Positions 11,901-23,900 of a DNA stretch of 64,000 nt are shown in pieces (within the stretch, counting starts at the first letter, position 1; each line of letters starts with the position of its first letter). The position numbers and the translations under genes are program-made. Origin of the DNA: Paralichthys olivaceus (Eukaryota; Chordata; Actinopteri; Pleuronectiformes; Paralichthyidae); assembly GCF_024713975.1 (NCBI RefSeq), contig NC_091109.1:18941760-19005759 (forward strand), given 5' to 3'. The notes under the pieces were generated by a model that was not told the DNA's origin, searched no databases, and saw only the letters and a list, made by a program, of their open reading frames with translations.

Positions 11901-14900
11901 AACTATGACTTCCAAAATCTCGAAAAAAACGACAGTAAACTATGACTTCCAAAATCTCGAAAAAAACGACATAGTAAACTATGACTTCCGAAATCTTGAA
12001 AAAACGACATAGTAAACTATGACTTCCAAAATCTCGAAAAAAAAAACATAGTAAACTATGACTTCCAAAATCTCGAAAAAAACGACATAGTAAACTATGA
12101 CTTCCAAAATCTTGAAAAAACGACATAGTAAACTATGACTTCCAAAATCTCGAAAAAAACGACATAGTAAACAATGACTTCCAAAATCTCGAAAAAAACG
12201 ACATAGTAAGGTATGACTTCCAAAATCTCGAAAAAACGACATAGTAAGGTATGACTTCCAAAATCCCGAAAAAACGACATAGTAAACTATGACTTCCAAA
12301 ATCTTGAAAAAACGACATAGTAAACTATGACTTCCAAAATCTTGAAAAAAACGACATAGTAAACTATGACTTCCAAAATCTTGAAAAAACGACATAGTAA
12401 GGTATGACTTTTCAAAATCTCGAAAAAACGACATAGTAAGGTATGACTTCCAAAATCTCGAAAAAACGACATAGTAAACTATGACTTCCAAAATCTTGAA
12501 AAAACGACATAGTAAACTATGACTTCCAAAATCTCGAAAAAAACGACATAGTAAACAATGACTTCCAAAATCTCGAAAAAAACGACATAGTAAGGTATGA
12601 CTTCCAAAATCTCGAAAAAACGACATAGTAAGGTATGACTTCCAAAATCCCGAAAAAACGACATAGTAAGGTATGACTTCCAAAATCTTGAAAAAACGAC
12701 ATAGTAAGGTATGACTTCCAAAATCTCGAAAAAAACGACATAGTAAGGTATGACTTCCAAAATCTCGAAAAAACGACATAGTAAGGTATGACTTCCAAAA
12801 TCCCGAAAAAACGACATAGTAAGGTATGACTTCCAAAATCTTGAAAAAACGACATAGTAAGGTATGACTTCCAAAATCTTGAAAAAACGACATAGTAAAC
12901 TATGACTTCCAAAATCCTGAAAAAAACGACATAGTAAACTATGACTTCCAAAATCCCGAAAAAACGACATAGTAAGGTATGACTTCCAAAATCTTGAAAA
13001 AAACAACATAGTAAGGTATGACTTCCAAAATCTTGAAAAAAACGACATAGTAAGGTATGACTTCCAAAATCTCGAAAAAACGACATAGTAAGGTATGACT
13101 TCCAAAATCTTGAAAAAAACGACATAATAAACTATGACTTCCAAAATCTCGAAAAAAACGACATAGTAAACTATGACTTCCAAAATCTTGAAAAAACGAC
13201 ATAGTAAGGTATGACTTCCAAAATCTTGAAAAAACGACATAGTAAACTATGACTTCCAAAATCCTGAAAAAAACGACATAGTAAGGTATGACTTCCAAAA
13301 TCCCGAAAAAACGACATAGTAAGGTATGACTTCCAAAATCTTGAAAAAAACAACATAGTAAGGTATGACTTCCAAAATCTTGAAAAAAACGACATAGTAA
13401 ACTATGACTTCCAAAATCTCGAAAAAAACGACATAGTAAGGTATGACTTCCAAAATCTTGAAAAAACGACATAGTAAACTATGACTTCCAAAATCCCGAA
13501 AAAAACGACATAGTAAACTATGACTTCCAAAATCTCGAAAAAACGACATAGTAAACTATGACTTCCAAAATCCTGAAAAAAACGACATAGTAAGGTATGA
13601 CTTCCAAAATCCCGAAAAAACGACATAGTAAGGTATGACTTCCAAAATCTTGAAAAAAACAACATAGTAAACTATGACTTCCAAAATCTCGAAAAAAACG
13701 ACATAGTAAGGTATGACTTCCAAAATCTTGAAAAAACGACATAGTAAACTATGACTTCCAAAATCCCGAAAAAAACGACATAGTAAGGTATGACTTCCAA
13801 AATCCCGAAAAAACGACATAGTAAGGTATGACTTCCAAAATCTTGAAAAAAACAACATAGTAAGGTATGACTTCCAAAATCTTGAAAAAAACGACATAGT
13901 AAACTATGACTTCCAAAATCTCGAAAAAAACGACATAGTAAGGTATGACTTCCAAAATCTTGAAAAAACGACATAGTAAACTATGACTTCCAAAATCCCG
14001 AAAAAAACGACATAGTAAACTATGACTTCCAAAATCTCGAAAAAACGACATAGTAAACTATGACTTCCAAAATCTGGAAAAAACGACATAGTAAGGTATG
14101 ACTTCCAAAATCTCAAAAAAACGACATAGTAAACTATGACTTCCAAAATCTCAAAAAAACGACATAGTAAACTATGACTTCCAAAATCTCGAAAAAAACG
14201 ACATAGTAAACTATGACTTCCAAAATCTCGAAAAAACGACATAGTAAGGTATGACTTCCAAAATCTTGAAAAAAACGACATAATAAACTATGACTTCCAA
14301 AATCTCGAAAAAAACGACATAGTAAGGTATGACTTCCAAAATCTCGAAAAAACGACATAGTAAGGTATGACTTCCAAAATCCCGAAAAAACGACATAGTA
14401 AGGTATGACTTCCAAAATCTTGAAAAAACGACATAGTAAGGTATGACTTCCAAAATCCCGAAAAAACGACATAGTAAGGTATGACTTCCAAAATCTTGAA
14501 AAAACGACATAGTAAACTATGACTTCCAAAATCCCGAAAAAACGACATAGTAAGGTATGACTTCCAAAATCTTGAAAAAAACAACATAGTAAGGTATGAC
14601 TTCCAAAATCTTGAAAAAAACGACATAGTAAGGTATGACTTCCAAAATCTCGAAAAAACGACATAGTAAGGTATGACTTCCAAAATCTTGAAAAAAACGA
14701 CATAATAAACTATGACTTCCAAAATCTCGAAAAAAACGACATAGTAAGGTATGACTTCCAAAATCTCGAAAAAACGACATAGTAAGGTATGACTTCCAAA
14801 ATCCCGAAAAAACGACATAGTAAGGTATGACTTCCAAAATCTTGAAAAAACGACATAGTAAGGTATGACTTCCAAAATCTTGAAAAAACGACATAGTAAA

Positions 14901-17900
14901 CTATGACTTCCAAAATCCTGAAAAAAACGACATAGTAAACTATGACTTCCAAAATCCCGAAAAAACGACATAGTAAGGTATGACTTCCAAAATCTTGAAA
15001 AAAACGACATAGTAAACTATGACTTCCAAAATCTCGAAAAAAACGACATAGTAAGGTATGACTTCCAAAATCTTGAAAAAACGACATAGTAAACTATGAC
15101 TTCCAAAATCCCGAAAAAAACGACATAGTAAACTATGACTTCCAAAATCTCGAAAAAACGACATAGTAAACTATGACTTCCAAAATCTGGAAAAAACGAC
15201 ATAGTAAGGTATGACTTCCAAAATCTCAAAAAAACGACATAGTAAACTATGACTTCCAAAATCTCAAAAAAACGACATAGTAAACTATGACTTCCAAAAT
15301 CTCGAAAAAAACGACATAGTAAACTATGACTTCCAAAATCTCGAAAAAACGACATAGTAAACTATGACTTCCAAAATCTCGAAAAAACGTCATAGTAAGG
15401 TATGACTTCCAAAATCTCGAAAAAACGACATAGTAAACTATGACTTCCAAAATCTTGAAAAAAACGACATAGTAAGGTATGACTTCCAAAATCTTGAAAA
15501 AAACGACATAGTAAACTATGACTTCCAAAATCTTGAAAAAACGACATAGTAAGGTATGACTTCCAAAATCTTGAAAAAAAACGACATAGTAAACTATGAC
15601 TTCCAAAATCCCGAAAAAACGTCATAGTAAACTATGACTTCCAAAATCTTGAAAAAACGACATAGTAAGGTATGACTTCCAAAATCTTGAAAAAAACGTC
15701 ATAGTAAACTATGACTTCCAAAATCTTGAAAAAAACGACATAGTAAACTATGACTTCCAAAATCCCGAAAAAACGACATAGTAAGGTATGACTTCCAAAA
15801 TCTTGAAAAAACGACATAGTAAGGTATGACTTCCAAAATCTTGAAAAAACGACATAGTAAGGTATGACTTCCAAAATCTCGAAAAAACGACATAGTAAGG
15901 TATGACTTCCAAAATCCCGAAAAAACGACATAGTAAGGTATGACTTCCAAAATCTTGAAAAAATGACATAGTAAACTATGACTTCCAAAATCTTGAAAAA
16001 ATGACATAGTAAACTATGACTTCCAAAATCTTGAAAAAAACGACATAGTAAACTATGACTTCCAAAATCCCGAAAAAACGACATAGTAAGGTATGACTTC
16101 CAAAATCTTGAAAAAACGACATAGTAAGGTATGACTTCCAAAATCTCAAAAAAACGACATAGTAAACTATGACTTCCAAAATCCCGAAAAAACGACATAG
16201 TAAGGTATGACTTCCAAAATCTTGAAAAAACGACATAGTAAACTATGACTTCCAAAATCTCGAAAAAACGACATCGTAAACTATGACTTCCAAAATCTTG
16301 AAAAAACGACATAGTAAACTATGACTTCCAAAATCTTGAAAAAACGACATAGTGAGGTATGACTTCCAAAATCTTGAAAAAACGACATAGTAAACTATGA
16401 CTTCCAAAATCTCGAAAAAACGACATAGTAAGGTATGACTTCCAAAATCCCGAAAAAACGACATAGTAAACTATGACTTCCAAAATCTCGAAAAAAACAA
16501 CATAGTAAGGTATGACTTCCAAAATCAGGAAAAAAACGACATAGTAAACTATGACTTCCAAAATCCCGAAAAAACGACATAGTAAGGTATGACTTCCAAA
16601 ATCTCGAAAAAACGACATAGTAAGGTATGACTTCCAAAATCCCGAAAAAAACGACATAGTAAACTATGACTTCCAAAATCCCGAAAAAACGACATAGTAA
16701 GGTATGACTTCCAAAATCTCGAAAAAACGACATAGTAAAGTATGACTTCCAAAATCTCGAAAAAAACGACATAGTAAACTATGACTTCCAAAATCTCGAA
16801 AAAACGACATAGTAAACTATGACTTCCAAAATCTTGAAAAAACGACATAGTAAACTATGACTTCCAAAATCTCGAAAAAACGACATAGTAAACTATGACT
16901 TCCAAAATCTTGAAAAAACGACATAGTAAACTATGACTTCCAAAATCCTGAAAAAAACGACATAGTAAACTATGACTTCCAAAATCTCGAAAAAAACGAC
17001 ATAGTAAACTATGACTTCCAAAATCTTGAAAAAACGACATAGTAAGGTATGACTTCCAAAATCTTGAAAAAACGACATAGTAAGGTATGACTTCCAAAAT
17101 CTTGAAAAAAACGACATAGTAAACTATGACTTCCAAAATCTCGAAAAAACGACATAGTAAACTATGACTTCCAAAATCCTGAAAAAAACGACATAGTAAG
17201 GTATGACTTCCAAAATCCCGAAAAAACGACATAGTAAACTATGACTTCCAAAATCTTGAAAAAAACGACATAGTAAACTATGACTTCCAAAATCTTGAAA
17301 AAACGACATAGTAAGGTATGACTTCCAAAATCCCGAAAAAACGACATAGTAAACTATGACTTCCAAAATCTTGAAAAAACGACATAGTAAGGTATGACTT
17401 CCAAAATCCCGAAAAAACGACATAGTAAACTATGACTTCCAAAATCTTGAAAAAACGACATAGTAAACTATGACTTCCAAAATCTGGAAAAAACGACATA
17501 GTAAGGTATGACTTCCAAAATCTCGAAAAAACGACATAGTAAGGTATGACTTCCAAAATCCCGAAAAAACGACATAGTAAGGTATGACTTCCAAAATCTT
17601 GAAAAAACGACATAGTAAACTATGACTTCCAAAATCTGGAAAAAACGACATAGTAAGGTATGACTTCCAAAATCTTGAAAAAACGACATAGTAAACTATG
17701 ACTTCCAAAATCTGGAAAAAACGACATAGTAAGGTATGACTTCCAAAATCTTGAAAAAACGACATAGTAAGGTATGACTTCCAAAATCCCGAAAAAACGA
17801 CATAGTAAGGTATGACTTCCAAAATCTTGAAAAAACGACATAGTAAACTATGACTTCCAAAATCTCGAAAAAACGACATAGTAAACTATGACTTCCAAAA

Positions 17901-20900
17901 TCTTGAAAAAATGACATAGTAAACTATGACTTCCAAAATCTTGAAAAAAACGACATAGTAAACTATGACTTCCAAAATCTCGAAAAAAACGACATAGTAA
18001 ACTATGACTTCCAAAATCTCGAAAAAACGACATAGTAAGGTATGACTTCCAAAATCCCGAAAAAACGACATAGTAAACTATGACTTCCAAAATCTTGAAA
18101 AAAACGACATAGTAAACTATGACTTCCAAAATCTTGAAAAAACGACATAGTAAACTATGACTTCCAAAATCTTGAAAAAACGACATAGTAAGGTATGACT
18201 TCCAAAATCCCGAAAAAACGACATAGTAAACTATGACTTCCAAAATCTTGAAAAAACGACATAGTAAGGTATGACTTCCAAAATCTTGAAAAAACGACAT
18301 AGTAAACTATGACTTCCAAAATCTGGAAAAAACGACATAGTAAGGTATGACTTCCAAAATCTTGAAAAAACGACATAGTAAGGTATGACTTCCAAAATCC
18401 CGAAAAAACGACATAGTAAGGTATGACTTCCAAAATCTTGAAAAAACGACATAGTAAACTATGACTTCCAAAATCTTGAAAAAACGACATAGTAAGGTAT
18501 GACTTCCAAAATCCCGAAAAAACGACATAGTAAGGTATGACTTCCAAAATCTTGAAAAAACGACATAGTAAACTATGACTTCCAAAATCTGGAAAAAACG
18601 ACATAGTAAGGTATGACTTCCAAAATCTCGAAAAAACGACATAGTAAACTATGACTTCCAAAATCTTGAAAAAATGACATAGTAAACTATGACTTCCAAA
18701 ATCTCGAAAAAACGACATAGTAAACTATGACTTCCAAAATCCCGAAAAAACGACATAGTAAGGTATGACTTCCAAAATCCCGAAAAAACGACATAGTAAA
18801 CTATGACTTCCAAAATCTCGAAAAAAACAACATAGTAAGGTATGACTTCCAAAATCAGGAAAAAAACGACATAGTAAACTATGACTTCCAAAATCTTGAA
18901 AAAAACGACATAGTAAGGTATGACTTCCAAAATCTTGAAAAAACGACATAGTAAACTATGACTTCCAAAATCTTGAAAAAACGACATAGTAAACTATGAC
19001 TTCCAAAATCTCGAAAAAACGACATAGTAAGGTATGACTTCCAAAATCTTGAAAAAACGACATAGTAAACTATGACTTCCAAAATCCTGAAAAAAACGAC
19101 ATAGTAAACTATGACTTCCAAAATCTTGAAAAAACGACATAGTAAGGTATGACTTCCAAAATCTCGAAAAAACGACATAGTAAACTATGACTTCCAAAAT
19201 CTTGAAAAAACGACATAGTAAACTATGACTTCCAAAATCTTGAAAAAAACGACATAGTAAACTATGACTTCCAAAATCTCGAAAAAAACGACATAGTAAA
19301 CTATGACTTCCAAAATCTTGAAAAAACGACATAGTAAGGTATGACTTCCAAAATCTCGAAAAAACGACATAGTAAGGTATGACTTCCAAAATCCCGAAAA
19401 AACGACATAGTAAACTATGACTTCCAAAATCTTGAAAAAAACGACATAGTAAACTATGACTTCCAAAATCTTGAAAAAACGACATAGTAAACTATGACTT
19501 CCAAAATCTTGAAAAAACGACATAGTAAGGTATGACTTCCAAAATCCCGAAAAAACGACATAGTAAACTATGACTTCCAAAATCTTGAAAAAACGACATA
19601 GTAAGGTATGACTTCCAAAATCTTGAAAAAACGACATAGTAAACTATGACTTCCAAAATCTGGAAAAAACGACATAGTAAGGTATGACTTCCAAAATCTT
19701 GAAAAAACGACATAGTAAGGTATGACTTCCAAAATCCCGAAAAAACGACATAGTAAGGTATGACTTCCAAAATCTTGAAAAAACGACATAGTAAACTATG
19801 ACTTCCAAAATCTGGAAAAAACGACATAGTAAGGTATGACTTCCAAAATCTCGAAAAAACGACATAGTAAACTATGACTTCCAAAATCTTGAAAAAATGA
19901 CATAGTAAACTATGACTTCCAAAATCTCGAAAAAACGACATAGTAAGGTATGACTTCCAAAATCTTGAAAAAAACGACATAGTAAACTATGACTTCCAAA
20001 ATCCCGAAAAAAAGACATAGTAAGGTATGACTTCCAAAATCTTGAAAAAACGACATAGTAAGGTATGACTTCCAAAATCTCAAAAAAACGACATAGTAAG
20101 GTATGACTTCCAAAATCTCAAAAAAACGACATAGTAAACTATGACTTCCAAAATCCCGAAAAAACGACATAGTAAGGTATGACTTCCAAAATCTTGAAAA
20201 AAACGACATAGTAAGGTATGACTTCCAAAATCTTGAAAAAAACGACATAGTAAACTATGACTTCCAAAATCTCGAAAAAACGACATAGTAAGGTATGACT
20301 TCCAAAATCCCGAAAAAACGACATAGTAAACTATGACTTCCAAAATCTCGAAAAAAACAACATAGTAAGGTATGACTTCCAAAATCAGGAAAAAAACGAC
20401 ATAGTAAACTATGACTTCCAAAATCCCGAAAAAACGACATAGTAAGGTATGACTTCCAAAATCTCGAAAAAACGACATAGTAAGGTATGACTTCCAAAAT
20501 CCCGAAAAAAACGACATAGTAAACTATGACTTCCAAAATCTCGAAAAAACGACATAGTAAACTATGACTTCCAAAATCTTGAAAAAACGACATAGTAAGG
20601 TATGACTTCCAAAATCTCGAAAAAACGACATAGTAAACTATGACTTCCAAAATCTTGAAAAAACGACATAGTAAACTATGACTTCCAAAATCCTGAAAAA
20701 AACGACATAGTAAACTATGACTTCCAAAATCTCGAAAAAAACGACATAGTAAACTATGACTTCCAAAATCTTGAAAAAACGACATAGTAAGGTATGACTT
20801 CCAAAATCTTGAAAAAAACGACATAGTAAGGTATGACTTCCAAAATCTTGAAAAAACGACATAGTAAACTATGACTTCCAAAATCTTGAAAAAACGACAT

Positions 20901-23900
20901 AGTAAGGTATGACTTCCAAAATCCCGAAAAAACGACATAGTAAGGTATGACTTCCAAAATCTTGAAAAAACGACATAGTAAGGTATGACTTCCAAAATCT
21001 TGAAAAAACGACATAGTAAGGTATGACTTCCAAAATCTTGAAAAAACGACATAGTAAACTATGACTTCCAAAATCCCGAAAAAAACGACATAGTAAACTA
21101 TGACTTCCAAAATCTCGAAAAAACGACATAGTAAACTATGACTTCCAAAATCCCGAAAAAACGACATAGTAAACTATGACTTCCAAAATCTTGAAAAAAC
21201 GACATAGTAAACTATGACTTCCAAAATCCCGAAAAAAACGACATAGTAAACTATGACTTCCAAAATCTCGAAAAAACGACATAGTAAACTATGACTTCCA
21301 AAATCTTGAAAAAACGACATAGTAAACTATGACTTCCAAAATCTCGAAAAAACGACATAGTAAACTATGACTTCCAAAATCTTGAAAAAAACGACATAGT
21401 AAACTATGACTTCCAAAATCTCGAAAAAACGACATAGTAAGGTATGACTTCCAAAATCTCGAAAAAACGACATAGTAAACTATGACTTCCAAAATCTTGA
21501 AAAAAACGACATAGTAAACTATGACTTCCAAAATCTCGAAAAAACGACATAGTAAACTATGACTTCCAAAATCTTGAAAAAACGACATAGTAAACTATGA
21601 CTTCCAAAATCTCGAAAAAATGACATAGTAAGGTATGACTTCCAAAATCTTGAAAAAACGACATAGTAAACTATGACTTCCAAAATCTCGAAAAAACGAC
21701 ATAGTAAACTATGACTTCCAAAATCTCAAAAAAACGACATAGTAAACTATGACTTCCAAAATCTCGAAAAAACGACATAGTAAGGTATGACTTCCAAAAT
21801 CTTGAAAAAAACGACATAGTAAACTATGACTTCCAAAATCTCGAAAAAACGACATAGTAAACTATGACTTCCAAAATCTTGAAAAAAACGACATAGTAAG
21901 GTATGACTTCCAAAATCTTGAAAAAAACGACATAGTAAACTATGACTTCCAAAATCTCAAAAAAACGACATAGTAAACTATGACCTCCAAAATCTCGAAA
22001 AAACGACATAGTAAGGTATGACTTCCAAAATCTTGAAAAAACGACATAGTAAACTATGACTTCCAAAATCTTGAAAAAACGACATAGTAAACTATGACTT
22101 CCAAAATCTCGAAAAAACGACATAGTAAACTATGACTTCCAAAATCTCGAAAAAACGACATAGTAAACTATGACTTCCAAAATCCCGAAAAAAACGACAT
22201 AGTAAACTATGACTTCCAAAATCTTGAAAAAACGACATAGTGAGGTATGACTTCCAAAATCTCGAAAAAACGACATAGTAAACTATGACTTCCAAAATCT
22301 CGAAAAAACGACATAGTAAGGTATGACTTCCAAAATCTTGAAAAAAACGACATAGTAAACTATGACTTCCAAAATCTCGAAAAAACGACATAGTAAACTA
22401 TGACTTCCAAAATCTTGAAAAAAACGACATAGTAAGGTATGACTTCCAAAATCTTGAAAAAAACGACATAGTAAACTATGACTTCCAAAATCTCAAAAAA
22501 ACGACATAGTAAACTATGACCTCCAAAATCTCGAAAAAACGACATAGTAAGGTATGACTTCCAAAATCTTGAAAAAACGACATAGTAAACTATGACTTCC
22601 AAAATCTTGAAAAAACGACATAGTAAACTATGACTTCCAAAATCTCGAAAAAACGACATAGTAAACTATGACTTCCAAAATCTCGAAAAAACGACATAGT
22701 AAACTATGACTTCCAAAATCCCGAAAAAAACGACATAGTAAACTATGACTTCCAAAATCTTGAAAAAACGACATAGTAAACTATGACTTCCAAAATCTCG
22801 AAAAAACGACATAGTAAACTATGACTTCCGAAGACTGAGACCAGAATGTCACTGATCCAAACTGTGGTCAATTAACTCAATATATGTTTTTGGTGCATTC
22901 AGATGATCCTCAAGAATCTCTCACGTTTAGAACTTTCCTGAGTTTACTTGCGTCATTTATGAAGTAATATTTTTCAAATGAATCATTTAGTCATGAAAAT
23001 ATTGAATGAAATATATCGAGTCACCATTGATGACTCTTTACTGAACAATGAGCGAGTTTAACAAACAGTAAAAAAAAAGAAAATTTTTCTTCTTCTAGAT
23101 TAAAACAAAAAAAAAAAACTCCTTGAAAATTTATTTTGGAAAGAATAGAAAACTAGAAAATTAGAATCTAGAAGGAAAAAATTGGGGGGGGGGGTTTACC
23201 CAGATTTTATTTTCTAGATTTTTTGAAGAAAATAATTTTTTACTTAAAAAAAAAAAAAATATCTAGAAAGAAAAAGAGCGAGAAAGACAGAAAGAAAGAG
23301 ATTAAGAAAGAAAGAGAGTAAGAAAGGTCCAGAAAGAAAGAAAGCAAAAAAGACAAAGAAACTAAAAAGAAATGTCCAGAAATAAAGAAAATGAGCGAAT
23401 GAGACAGAAAGAAAGAAAGACAGTGAGAAAGACAGAAAGAGAGGAAAAAAAACTGCAAGAAACTACAACGAAAGGTCCAGAAATAAAGAAAAAGAGCGAA
23501 AAAGACAGAAAGAAAGTTTCAGAAAAAGAAAGAGAGCTGGAATGAAAAAAGAAAGGGAGAGAAATGAAGAAAGAGAAAGAAAAACAGAAATGGGGAGAAA
23601 CAAAGAAAGAGAAAGAAAAACTATAAAGGAATGGAGAGAAAAAAAGAAACAAAGAAAGCAAGAAAGGTATAGAAAGAAAGAAACTCCAAATAAATGGGGA
23701 GAAACAATGAAAGAGAAAGAAAGGATGAAAAAGAAAGGCAGAGAAAGGAAGAAACTAAGTGGAAAGGGATAGAAACAAAGAAAGAGAGCGTAAAAGAAAG
23801 GTAGAGAAAGAAAGGATGAAAAAGAAAGGCAGAGAATGGAAGAAACTAAAAGGAAAGGGATAGAAACAAAGAACGAGAGCGTAAAAGAGAGGTAGAGAAA

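Noticed and set aside
11497..22659. Dozens of minus-strand ORFs of 60-304 codons with MSFF, DFGSH, ILEV and FWKS repeats
   Set aside because: They are translations of the minisatellite. The 38-bp unit rotates the frame, so the same three peptide phrases appear in all frames. ORFs end wherever the AC unit type puts a TAG in the FWKS frame. No start context, domain or independent evidence supports a protein.
11660..22831. CRISPR-like regular repeat array
   Set aside because: Units are directly adjacent with no unique spacers, and the window is a vertebrate nuclear locus inside a spliced gene.
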